From Myxosarcina sp. GI1 (GTDB lineage Bacteria; Cyanobacteriota; Cyanobacteriia; Cyanobacteriales; Xenococcaceae), in contig NZ_JRFE01000023.1 of NCBI RefSeq assembly GCF_000756305.1, positions 1 through 33,195 on the forward strand: a stretch of 33,195 nucleotides of DNA, written 5' to 3'. Position numbers and translations under genes: made by a program. Numbering within the stretch: position 1 is the first letter of the stretch; every line of letters begins with the position of its first letter. The notes under the pieces were generated by a model. The model had not been told where the DNA came from and searched no databases. It saw nothing but the letters and a program-made list of their open reading frames with translations. Positions 25,748-33,195 of this stretch are shown here, one piece after another.

Positions 25748-26373
25748 TTGCTCAATATTACAACACTAAAGGAAAATCAACAGAAGCAAGACATAAATTT
25801 ATCATCGCTTTTCTCTTGCTCTTACTACAGGATTAATGCAGCAAGAAAATTTATGAATCCCTACTATACGGAGATTGCTTAGAATAGTAAGCCGTACCAG
25901 AACTATTGTGCAGCTTCACCATTATGTCTCGCGATCGATACCTAGCGTTTTGGTAGAATGTAGGCGATCGCAATTGTCTATCCACATATTTATCCCTACT
26001 GATGGATGGCTAGATAAATATTTTTTGAGAGCCTTAAATAAGGAACAATTATCTTATTAACAGCTAGCTCTTAATCAAAGCTCAAATCGGTCTTCTTATT
26101 AGAACCTAAAGCCTCTTAAAAAACTAAGCTTGTTATCCAACAAACTATCCGTACTAGTTTCCAATCTCATAACTTAGTTGGGGAAAAATCAGAAATGAGA
26201 AGCTTAGTTTTTTTGCATTCAACTATATAAGGTTTGAGCTAGTGAAAAAGTTTTATTCCTACACCAACGTAATTTACGAAAACTGTGACTGCATTTTTCT
26301 TGCTTGAGGTGGATGGCAGGAAATATTTTAACAGTCTCTAGTTTTCTTTAATAGAGTTCTAAATAATATAATA
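25748..26373. other. Long intergenic region before the aldehyde dehydrogenase gene
   Basis: This 626-bp gap has no ORF I would support: the short frame at 25875-26060 lacks a recognisable family and is spanned by two CGATCG-type HIP1 sites. The main feature is the inverted-repeat element at 26118-26214. The remaining 160 bp before ATG 26374 should hold the promoter of the dehydrogenase. Confidence 0.45.
26118..26214 (+). ncRNA. Candidate structured RNA or MITE-like element with terminator end
   Basis: AAAAAACTAAGCTT (26118-26131) pairs perfectly with the first 14 bases of AAGCTTAGTTTTTTT (26200-26214). The 68-nt interior has a further pairing TCTCAT/ATGAGA (26165-26170 with 26195-26200), alternative to the end of the main stem, and CCAAC/GTTGG. 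The right end ends in T7, as in an intrinsic terminator read on the plus strand. It may be a small RNA, a leader/attenuator, or a short palindromic mobile element. Confidence 0.35.
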
Positions 26374-27783
26374 ATGGTACAAACGCAAAGCAAAATCGAC
26401 AGTTCGCAGCACGAGCAGGTTGAAACCAAAAATCCTGCAACAGGTCAAACTCACAAAGTCTACGACAAGCACACCAAACAAGAAGCTGAAGGCATTATCG
26501 ATAAAACCCACGAAGCTTTTTTAAAGTGGCGAGAAACTTCTCTAGAAGAACGCGCCGATATTATTCGGAAAATAGCACAAGGTCTTTCAGACAATAAAGA
26601 AGAGCTTTCGCGAATGATGGCGAATCAAATGGGTAAGCCTATTGCTCAGGGTAATAGCGAGGTCGATTTATGTGTAAATATTTGCACATATACTGCTGAT
26701 AATGGTCCTCAAGAACTCAAACAGGAAGAAAGAAAGATTTCTAGCGGCGGTAGAGGAATCGTTTCTTACGAGCCAATTGGCGTTATTTTAGGAATGCAGC
26801 CCTGGAATTTTCCTTGCTACCAGGTCGTTCGCTACAGCATCGCCAACATCATGGCAGGCAATACGACTGCTTTCAAACATGCCGAAATCTGTTGGGAAAC
26901 GGCGGAGAAGTTGAAACAAATTTATGAAGATGCTGGCTTACCTCAAAACGTGTTCAGCGTCCTATTTGTAGATGACGAAACGGTTGATGAATTGATTGCC
27001 CATGAGAAGGTGCGCGGTGTGACCATGACAGGTAGTGCCAAAGCTGGAAAAATTGTGGCTGAGGAGTCTGGCAAACATCTCAAGAAAACGGTTTTGGAAT
27101 TGGGAGGAAGCGACCCTTACATTGTTTTAGAAGATGTCAAGCTAGATGAAATTATGGATACGTGCGTTCAGGGACGTGTTAACAACGCGGGTCAAACGTG
27201 CATTGCCGCTAAACGTTTCATTGTTTTAGACGACATCTACGACGAATTTAGAGAAAAATTTGTAGCTGCGATGAAATCTGTCAGCTATGGTCATCCCATT
27301 AATGATGAGCCAGATATGGGACCGATCGCCCGTGAAGATTTACGGGAAAAACTGCACGACCAAGTGCAAGAGTCTGCCCAGAAAGGCGCGACGATTTTGT
27401 GCGGTGGCGAAATTCCTAGCGGCGCGGGCTATTTTTATCCTGCAACAGTGTTAGAAAATGTGAAACCTGGTATGCCAGCCTATGACGATGAACTTTTTGG
27501 ACCAGTTGCCACATTGATTAAGGTAAGTGATGAAGACGAAGCGATTCGTATTGCCAATGACCATCGATATGGTTTGGGTGGTGGAGTCTTTTCAGGGAAT
27601 AGAGATCGCGCTATAAAGGTCGCTCATAAGATTGATACAGGCATGGTAAACGTAAATAGTTATAACCTGTCGCAGCCTAGTATGCCGTTTGGCGGTGTAA
27701 AAGAAAGTGGCTATGGACGCGAACACGGAGGCTTTGGCATGAAAGAGTTCGTTAATATCAAATCGATTATGATGAGCCAATAG
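26374..27783 (+). CDS. Succinate-semialdehyde-type aldehyde dehydrogenase
   Basis: The product has 469 residues and is an NAD(P)-dependent aldehyde dehydrogenase most like the short succinate-semialdehyde dehydrogenases (Sad/YneI type; NPATGQTHKVY start, EPIGVILGMQPWNFP). Key residues are visible: N145 in PWNF, the nucleotide-binding TGSAKAG, the general base E242 in ELGGSDP, and the catalytic C276 in NNAGQTCIAAKR. In cyanobacteria such enzymes oxidise succinic semialdehyde to succinate in the 2-oxoglutarate decarboxylase shunt or in GABA use; other aldehydes are possible. No decarboxylase gene is adjacent. It converges on eboF, with a hairpin between them. No defects seen. Confidence 0.92.
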   Translation: MVQTQSKIDSSQHEQVETKNPATGQTHKVYDKHTKQEAEGIIDKTHEAFLKWRETSLEERADIIRKIAQGLSDNKEELSRMMANQMGKPIAQGNSEVDLCVNICTYTADNGPQELKQEERKISSGGRGIVSYEPIGVILGMQPWNFPCYQVVRYSIANIMAGNTTAFKHAEICWETAEKLKQIYEDAGLPQNVFSVLFVDDETVDELIAHEKVRGVTMTGSAKAGKIVAEESGKHLKKTVLELGGSDPYIVLEDVKLDEIMDTCVQGRVNNAGQTCIAAKRFIVLDDIYDEFREKFVAAMKSVSYGHPINDEPDMGPIAREDLREKLHDQVQESAQKGATILCGGEIPSGAGYFYPATVLENVKPGMPAYDDELFGPVATLIKVSDEDEAIRIANDHRYGLGGGVFSGNRDRAIKVAHKIDTGMVNVNSYNLSQPSMPFGGVKESGYGREHGGFGMKEFVNIKSIMMSQ

Positions 27784-27841
27784 AACGGAATTATTGCTCG
27801 ATCGATCTATTTTATAGGTTGTGTTCTGTGTCACTCCATAT

Positions 27842-27881
27842 AGAGGTATGCTTCGTGCCTAAAGCTTTATGGCATACCTCT
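27842..27881. terminator. Hairpin between convergent genes
   Basis: AGAGGTATGC (27842-27851) and GCATACCTCT (27872-27881) form a 10-bp perfect stem with a 20-nt loop. It lies after the dehydrogenase stop and downstream of the eboF end on the other strand. T-rich but not uniform sequence follows. It probably terminates the dehydrogenase transcript and perhaps the ebo transcript. Confidence 0.55.
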
Positions 27882-28034
27882 TATCGTATTTGTATTAGTT
27901 AGCGAAATATTCTATCAATTGTGTTAGAGCGATTGTAGAAACTCGTTCGTTCTCGAAGTAGAAAACAGCAATTCGCTCGTTATTTCTCTATTGAAGTTAA
28001 TTTAGAAGAGGAAGTTAGTTAACTGTAGCGCAAC

Positions 28035-29417
28035 CTAATGATTGACTATACTTAGATGTTTGAGAATCAAATTAAAAACGTCAGTAGCCTCAATTTTTTC
28101 GGTGTTTAACAAGTCTTGCTGTTGGGTAATAAAAACGGGCGATCGCGCTAATGAAGTAGTAAGGTGACCGTGTGAACCTTTAACTAAACTGGCATCTAGC
28201 GGGATAACATCCATTAAATAGCGAAAGCCGAGTTTCTTTTGCAGTAACTTTGAAGCAACTTTTACCTTTGGTAATTTAATATGGGGATCTACAAAAAGCT
28301 CTACAGGATCGTAGCCTGGTTTGCGATGGATATCTACAGTGCGGGCAAAATCGGGAGCGTGGTTATCATCGAGCCAATAGTAATAGGTAAACCAAGCATC
28401 GGGATCGGCAACTGCAACTAATTCACCCGAACGAGAATGATCTAGATGATACTTTTGCTTTCCTGCTTCATCTAAAACTAACTCGATACCAGAGGTATTT
28501 TCTAAAATACTTTTTACTAGATCGAAACAGCTTGAGTCATTAATATATACTTGGGCAATTTGATGATCGGCGACGGCAAAAGCTTTACTAGCACCAGGAA
28601 TCAAAATTTCTTTGCCTAATTCTTCTCTAACGGTAATTAAATTTTCCTGACGTAACAGGCGGTTGATGTGAATTGGCTTGTTTACGGGAGTAATGCCATA
28701 TTCAGAGAGAACAATTACCTTTGCACCTCTAGCTTCGTAAAATTCGATCGCATCTTGGCACACACGGTCTATTTCTTGTAAGTCAGTTGCAATATCTTGA
28801 GGTTCGGTGCCGAGCTTTTGCAGACAGTAGTCGAGGTGGGGTAGATAAATTAAAGTAAGTGTAGGACTGTATTTTAGTTCGATTTTTTTTGCCGCTTCAG
28901 CAATCCACTGACTCGATTTTACCGAAGTATTGGGACCCCAAAAGTTAAATAGGGGAAACTGCCCTAATTCAGATTGCAGCCAGGGACGCAGTTCCATTGG
29001 TTCGGTGTAGATATCGGGTAGTTTTCTGCCGTCTGCGGGATACATAGGGCGGGGTGTTACCGCATAATCTACAGAAGAGTACATGTTGTACCAGCCAAAA
29101 AGATTGGCGCAGGTAAAATCGGGATCTAGCGATCGCGCTTTTTCCCAGATTTTAGGTGCTTCTACTAGATGATTAGACTGTCGCCACAGTTTGACTTCAC
29201 ATTCATCGCGAAAATACCAGCCATTGGCTACAATCCCATGTTTGTTGGGATTGGTTCCCGTGTAGTAGGTTGCCTGGGCGGTACAGGTAACGGCAGGTAA
29301 TACTGGTTTAATTGAGGCTGTTTTACCCTGACTTTGCCAGCGAGACAGAAAAGGGGTATGTTCTCCAATTAATTGAGGAGTCAAACCAACTATGTTGAGA
29401 ACGACAGTTTTATCCAT
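28035..29417 (-). CDS. eboF: EboF: alkaline phosphatase-superfamily protein of the ebo cluster
   Basis: The product has 460 residues from ATG 29417; the frame extends to 29537, but that extension overlaps the eboE end and has no family-like sequence, whereas MDKTVVLNIVGLTP is the expected start. The fold is that of type I phosphodiesterase/nucleotide pyrophosphatases: VLPAVTCTAQATYYTG holds the Thr nucleophile position, and GTNPNKHGIVANGW and GSHGH are typical. However, the first metal-binding Asp (usually IDGL) reads IVGL, and the usual SDHG reads SEYG, so the metal site is altered. It is the last gene of the ebo operon (eboB-C-D-E-F order on the minus strand). In cyanobacteria the cluster is needed to move the scytonemin precursor to the periplasm; the reaction of EboF is not known. 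Confidence 0.88.
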   Translation of the reverse strand: MDKTVVLNIVGLTPQLIGEHTPFLSRWQSQGKTASIKPVLPAVTCTAQATYYTGTNPNKHGIVANGWYFRDECEVKLWRQSNHLVEAPKIWEKARSLDPDFTCANLFGWYNMYSSVDYAVTPRPMYPADGRKLPDIYTEPMELRPWLQSELGQFPLFNFWGPNTSVKSSQWIAEAAKKIELKYSPTLTLIYLPHLDYCLQKLGTEPQDIATDLQEIDRVCQDAIEFYEARGAKVIVLSEYGITPVNKPIHINRLLRQENLITVREELGKEILIPGASKAFAVADHQIAQVYINDSSCFDLVKSILENTSGIELVLDEAGKQKYHLDHSRSGELVAVADPDAWFTYYYWLDDNHAPDFARTVDIHRKPGYDPVELFVDPHIKLPKVKVASKLLQKKLGFRYLMDVIPLDASLVKGSHGHLTTSLARSPVFITQQQDLLNTEKIEATDVFNLILKHLSIVNH

Positions 29418-29526
29418 AATTACGTTTAAATATTTACTAATAATAAAGAGCGAAAAGTATTTAAGTTGCCTGTTTACTATTCGTATAGGATTTGAAGCAA
29501 GGATGATTGATAATTCTCCTCGTCTC

Positions 29527-30771
29527 CTAGTCGACATACATCATTTCCTGATGAGGTAAAGCCAAAGTCTTTAAAACCCATTGATACTCTCTTTCAATGG
29601 AGGTTAAAATGTCCATTTTCATCTCTGGTGGTAAAACTTCCCAGGTATAGGTTTCAATTTCTAAATGATTGCAAACAGGATTTTCTGGTAAAAGCTGCAA
29701 CACTTTAGTTAAATGTTCTTGAGTCGATTCAAATGGCTGATAGTTACGAATAAAAATCGGTACATGGAAGTGGGTGCGCCACTCTTGAGCTTTGGTAGTT
29801 GCTAGATGGGGTAGAGCTTGAGAAAGATCGGCATAATGCTGCAAAGTGCGATCGCCATGACGAGCAATTACCTGATGTAGATAGGTAGATTCGGCAAAAG
29901 CCGACAGTTTTTCTAAAATAACCTGCCTTTGTGCTGTTTCTGCCGATAGATCGATCTTTATCGCCGAACTAAGCTGAATTTTACCAATTTTAATCCCTGC
30001 ATTTTTTAGCTTCTGAAGTACGTCCTCTGGTTCTTCGTATTCGACAGCAAAATGACAGGTATCGTAACAAACTCGAATGTGGTTTCTCAGCCATGACTCG
30101 GCTAATTCTTTACTAATTCCTAAATTTTGCTGTAGCCAGTTACCAGCTATAGGTAATAGCCAGTCATGAAAATAATTAATTACCTCAACTGTATTTTCCA
30201 GCATGGCATCGGGTTCTGGTTCGAGATCGAGATGAAGTAGTTTGCCCGTGTTATTTTGAATCTCTGCCAGTTTTGCTGCTATCTGCGCCAGATGCAGACT
30301 ACTTTGATGTAAGGTTTTGTCTCTACCATTGGGATTATCTTGCCACCAGGGTTTATAAGATAGAGGTACAGTAGAAATTCCTCCATCGAGTCTTTCTGGT
30401 AAGAGAGTTGCCAGAATTTCAATTAGCCGTAAAGTATAGTCTACTCGTTCGACTGTAGACCAGTCGGGAGCATATACTTTATCTTTTACTACCTGATGGT
30501 GAAATCCGCCGTAGGGAAAACCATTGAGAGTAAAGACATACAAGTCATGTTCTTGCAGCCAGGTTTGAAATTGCAAGAGATTATCTTTAGCAAGTAGTTC
30601 TCTCACTGCTGCCTCTGCTAGCCTTAAGCCAATTCCCAAGGAGCGATTGTCCAGTCTGGCTTTTAATTTAGGAAGATATTGCTGGAGGTTATCTTTAACT
30701 TCCGTCCAGCTTTCCCCAGGATGGATGTTAGTGCAGTAGGTAAGATGAAAGTCGGTACCTGCTATTTTCAC
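29527..30771 (-). CDS. eboE: EboE: TIM-barrel (sugar-isomerase/AP-endonuclease-like) metabolite traffic protein
   Basis: The product has 414 residues and looks like a xylose-isomerase/AP-endonuclease type TIM barrel. Signs are FHLTYCTNIHPGESW at the start, FTLNGFPYGGFH, LHLDLEPEPDAML (metal-ligand acidic residues) and RVCYDTCHFAVEYEEP. These acidic and His residues are typical metal-binding positions. In annotated genomes this product is called metabolite traffic protein EboE; the reaction is not established. It starts 24 nt after the eboD stop, in line with one operon. All conserved blocks appear intact. Confidence 0.92.
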   Translation of the reverse strand: MKIAGTDFHLTYCTNIHPGESWTEVKDNLQQYLPKLKARLDNRSLGIGLRLAEAAVRELLAKDNLLQFQTWLQEHDLYVFTLNGFPYGGFHHQVVKDKVYAPDWSTVERVDYTLRLIEILATLLPERLDGGISTVPLSYKPWWQDNPNGRDKTLHQSSLHLAQIAAKLAEIQNNTGKLLHLDLEPEPDAMLENTVEVINYFHDWLLPIAGNWLQQNLGISKELAESWLRNHIRVCYDTCHFAVEYEEPEDVLQKLKNAGIKIGKIQLSSAIKIDLSAETAQRQVILEKLSAFAESTYLHQVIARHGDRTLQHYADLSQALPHLATTKAQEWRTHFHVPIFIRNYQPFESTQEHLTKVLQLLPENPVCNHLEIETYTWEVLPPEMKMDILTSIEREYQWVLKTLALPHQEMMYVD

Positions 30772-30795
30772 GGCAACTGTAATTTTTTTATTAGC

Positions 30796-31998
30796 TTATG
30801 CAGAAATGTTAGTCTCAATCATCTGCAACCACAATATTGCCTTTTGATACAAAGAAATGTCTACAGTATTTACTTCTATACCTCTACCGATTCCCTGTAG
30901 CAACATTATTGCCAACTCGCCGCCTATATGCTCTTTAAATTCAACTAAGCCTCGAAAAACACAGCTTTCGGAATTTGTATCATCTAGATCGATCGCCAGT
31001 TCGGGTACGTAGAGGCTAAAACCTAGCTGTTGTAAAGTTTTAATAATTTGCTGCCAATCTTTTTTGGTCAGCAATCCTTGCAAATAAGAATAGGTACAGT
31101 CTAAAGCGATACCGATGGCTACTGCTTCTCCGTGTCTGAGTCGGTAATTAGTTAAATGCTCTAGTCTGTGTGCCGCCCAGTGACCAAAATCTAAAGGACG
31201 AGAAGAACCCATTTCAAAAGGATCGCCGTAACCAGCAATATGATTGAGATGTAGTTGGCTACAGCGATAGATTAAATACTCCATAGCCTCGGAGTCACGA
31301 TTTGCCAAATCTGCGGCGCGATCGCTGATAAACTGCCAAAAGTTACTATCTTTAATTAAGGCTACTTTTACCGCTTCGGCAATACCCGCTCTCCAGTCGC
31401 GATCGTCTAAAGTATTTAGAAAATCAAAGTCGTTGAGTACGGCAACGGGTGGCGCAAAAGTCCCTAAAAAGTTCTTTTTACCAAAGGCATTGATGCCGTT
31501 TTTAACTCCCACACCCGAATCATTTTGAGCTAATACGGTGGTAGGAATGCGAACTAGTCTAATGCCGCGATGGGCAGTAGCAGCAGCATAACCTACCATA
31601 TCAATTACCGCACCGCCACCAATTGCCAGAATATAGGAGTGACGACACAACCCTACTCGTTCGACAACTTGATGAATTTGCTCTACCAAAGTCGGGTCAT
31701 TTTTAGCAGCTTCACCGCCAGGAACTACAATAGGCTCGACAGCTAAGTTAATAATTTGGGAGTAAAAATTTGTATAATTTTGGATTTGCGCTACTAATTG
31801 AGGATGATGTTCTAATAAACCCGAATCAACTACGACGATTATCGATTTAGTAACGTTATCTCGATTTAAAACTTTAGCTAGTAAAGGATTGCTGGGTTCA
31901 AATAGTCCTCTGGTAAAGTGAACGTCGTAGTCAAACCTAACAGCAACACTTTGATGTAAAGACTCAATTTTTGAGGTGTTTCTTTCTTGTAGATACAT
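30796..31998 (-). CDS. eboD: EboD: 3-dehydroquinate synthase-like sugar phosphate cyclase
   Basis: The product has 400 residues in the sugar phosphate cyclase superfamily (3-dehydroquinate, 2-epi-5-epi-valiolone and related synthases). NAD-binding segment LAIGGGAVIDMVGYAAATAH, the phosphate loop PGGEAAKND, the metal-site Glu in GIAEAVKVALIKD, and the His residues in FGHWAAHRLE and RLRHGEAVAIGI are all present, so an active cyclase is plausible. In Ebo clusters it stands with EboC and EboE; the product is not known. It lies 91 nt after eboC, a gap with a small ACCGC-gaa-GCGGT hairpin that covers the eboC stop. The N-terminal region (MYLQERNTSKIESLHQS) is longer than in AroB. Confidence 0.93.
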   Translation of the reverse strand: MYLQERNTSKIESLHQSVAVRFDYDVHFTRGLFEPSNPLLAKVLNRDNVTKSIIVVVDSGLLEHHPQLVAQIQNYTNFYSQIINLAVEPIVVPGGEAAKNDPTLVEQIHQVVERVGLCRHSYILAIGGGAVIDMVGYAAATAHRGIRLVRIPTTVLAQNDSGVGVKNGINAFGKKNFLGTFAPPVAVLNDFDFLNTLDDRDWRAGIAEAVKVALIKDSNFWQFISDRAADLANRDSEAMEYLIYRCSQLHLNHIAGYGDPFEMGSSRPLDFGHWAAHRLEHLTNYRLRHGEAVAIGIALDCTYSYLQGLLTKKDWQQIIKTLQQLGFSLYVPELAIDLDDTNSESCVFRGLVEFKEHIGGELAIMLLQGIGRGIEVNTVDISLYQKAILWLQMIETNISA

Positions 31999-32077
31999 AA
32001 TAGTAAATTAATCTTAGTAGTTAGTTTAAGGATTTTATTAAAACAAGCTTTAAGCTTTTAGCCTTTAGCTAACGGCT

Positions 32078-32090
32078 ACCGCGAAGCGGT
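32078..32090. repeat. Small hairpin ACCGC-gaa-GCGGT at the end of eboC
   Basis: A 5-bp perfect stem with a 3-nt loop; its right edge touches the first base of the eboC stop codon. Sequences of this type occur as short interspersed palindromes in cyanobacteria. It could modulate read-through into eboD. Confidence 0.35.
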
Positions 32091-33001
32091 TAAGTAACGG
32101 CAAACAAACGGGATAACAGACGCGATAGCGGCAATAATGCTAGCAAACACAAGCCATAAAGCCAGTTAGTAAAGCCTGCGGCTATAGTTGCATCTAAAAC
32201 GATTAAAGCTAGTACTCCTGCTTTAACCGCCAGTTGAATTAGTTTGGCTTGAGGAGTTACAGCAGCTTTAACAAAGGCAGGTAAGACTAGGAAGGCAAAC
32301 AAGACTAAAAACGGAAGTGTAATTAACACGTCGTACTGTGGTAAAAATCCCAAACCGAGAATACTGCCAATAACGAGCGCAATTAAAGCGATCGCCACGA
32401 TACCAGTAGTTTTATCACCACCGCGAACTTCTCCTTGAGAAATAGCGGTAATGGCAGCAATGTAAACGATGGGAATTAAAGCTAAAAACCAGCGATCGCT
32501 TAAAGCCATAGGAACGGCACTAACTCCAAGTAGTAAGTTACCTCCCCGACAGGCACCCATATTCAAAGGACCTAAAAAAGTCTGGTGTTTGCCCCATTTA
32601 TCGTAGATAAAAGCCGCTGCTGCTATAGTTATGGCTAAAACCGCACTGAGTTTTGAAACCATCGCAGCGGCTATAATTGCTGTTGATAACAAGGCTACTC
32701 CCAAAGCGATCGCGCCTTCTTTTGAAGCTCTACCGCTAGGAATGGGGCGTTCTGGGCGTTCGACGGCATCTAGTTCGGCATCGCAGACATCGTTGAGGAC
32801 AACTCCACCGCCATATAGTCCCGTAGTGGCTAAAATTAACCAGCCTAAAGCTATAAAATTTGCTTCGTTGATTTCGGTACTAACCGCACCAGCGGCAGCG
32901 AAGCCGAGAAAAATATCTGCCCAGGCAGTAATGATATTGGCAGGACGTAGCAGTTGTAAATAAGCCCAGACAGACTGTGATTTTGTTGTGGTAGTAATCA
33001 T
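32090..33001 (-). CDS. eboC: EboC: UbiA-family membrane prenyltransferase-like protein
   Basis: The product has 303 residues with about eight or nine membrane segments in the UbiA superfamily, which transfer prenyl groups to aromatic or polar acceptors. The first Asp-rich motif is NDVCDAELDAVERPERPIPSG (NDxxDxxxD form). A second acidic motif is weaker (around YDKWGKH). It begins MITTTTKSQSVWAYLQLLRP. It lies 27 nt after the end of the preceding ORF, taken to be eboB. Together with EboD it suggests that the cluster makes a prenylated or cyclitol-linked molecule, but the product is not known. Confidence 0.92.
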   Translation of the reverse strand: MITTTTKSQSVWAYLQLLRPANIITAWADIFLGFAAAGAVSTEINEANFIALGWLILATTGLYGGGVVLNDVCDAELDAVERPERPIPSGRASKEGAIALGVALLSTAIIAAAMVSKLSAVLAITIAAAAFIYDKWGKHQTFLGPLNMGACRGGNLLLGVSAVPMALSDRWFLALIPIVYIAAITAISQGEVRGGDKTTGIVAIALIALVIGSILGLGFLPQYDVLITLPFLVLFAFLVLPAFVKAAVTPQAKLIQLAVKAGVLALIVLDATIAAGFTNWLYGLCLLALLPLSRLLSRLFAVT

Positions 33002-33028
33002 TGTTATTTCTTACTTTCTACTTCCTAC

Positions 33029-33195
33029 TCAAACAATAACCATCGAGTCTTTAGCTTCAACTACTGGCTGTTGCCCTCTGAGTACGGAGTTACCGCTATA
33101 TAGCTGCCGCTGGTCTACAGCATTGGAATTTAACCAGTCGCTTTCTTTAATTTGTCCGCTTTGACTGTATGCCGTTAGGGCATTTTGATAGCAAA
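33029..33195 (-). CDS. eboB: C-terminal end of probable eboB (TatD-like hydrolase), partial
   Basis: A minus-strand frame enters from the right edge and runs 54 codons to TGA at 33029-33031. It includes LYSGNSVLRGQQPVVEAKD and ends SMVIV. The position directly upstream of eboC, 27 nt apart, is where EboB (a TatD-type metal-dependent hydrolase) stands in ebo operons. Too little is visible to see metal-binding residues; the name rests on synteny. Confidence 0.55.
   Translation of the reverse strand, partial: CYQNALTAYSQSGQIKESDWLNSNAVDQRQLYSGNSVLRGQQPVVEAKDSMVIV

Noticed and set aside
25875-26060. 61-codon plus-strand frame in the intergenic region
   Set aside because: No good start or Shine-Dalgarno, no family resemblance, and it runs through HIP1-type sites that often open chance frames.
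26374-27783. Possible recent horizontal transfer of the aldehyde dehydrogenase
   Set aside because: Some codon choices seemed slightly different from neighbours, but I cannot quantify this by eye and the enzyme family is widespread in cyanobacteria.
1-33195. tRNA, rRNA and riboswitch genes
   Set aside because: I looked for T-loop-like motifs, cloverleaf-like paired ends and known riboswitch cores and found none that held up.

Overview
The window looks like a cyanobacterial chromosome. Evidence: many copies of the HIP1-type octamer GCGATCGC and its relatives, an AT-leaning base composition, a group 2 sigma factor of the cyanobacterial type, HemJ instead of HemG/HemY, and most of an ebo cluster. 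The large RTX/FG-GAP and propeller proteins would suit a colonial or biofilm-forming lineage (for example Pleurocapsa-, Stanieria- or Chroococcidiopsis-like), but the genus cannot be fixed from sequence reading alone.

Positions 1-12,900 are accessory in character. They hold a possible C-terminal gene fragment and a terminator, a radical SAM protein whose SPASM-like tail lacks cysteines, a 1,624-residue protein built as two copies of (seven FG-GAP repeats + one cadherin-like domain) with RTX repeats at its end, a TPM-domain membrane protein with a cysteine-rich insert, and two adjacent genes that share an almost identical C-terminal module of three DUF5648-like repeats. One of these two also carries a seven-repeat TolB-like propeller whose central units are exact 120-bp tandem copies. 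Degraded IS5-like and IS630-like transposase fragments lie at 6.6-6.9 kb and 12.3-12.5 kb.

Positions 12,900-25,100 are mostly housekeeping: a small disordered protein, lipA, a SigC-like sigma factor, hemJ-recF (minus strand, 5 bp apart), a metallophosphoesterase, radC, a SAM methyltransferase-like protein, a TPR protein followed by pyrR, and a periplasmic adaptor plus MacB/FtsX-type permease with no ATPase gene beside them. A 14-codon ORF overlaps the permease start as ATGA.

Positions 25,100-33,195 hold an LRAT-like cysteine protein, an intergenic element bounded by a perfect 14-bp inverted repeat that ends in T7, an NAD(P)-dependent succinate-semialdehyde-type dehydrogenase, and the minus-strand ebo operon (end of eboB, then eboC, eboD, eboE, eboF). 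In cyanobacteria this cluster is known to be needed to move the scytonemin precursor to the periplasm; in other organisms it accompanies different secondary metabolites. The most interesting points here are the modular secreted/surface protein region, the altered metal-site residues of EboF, the adaptor/permease pair without ATPase, and the 26.1-kb structured element.
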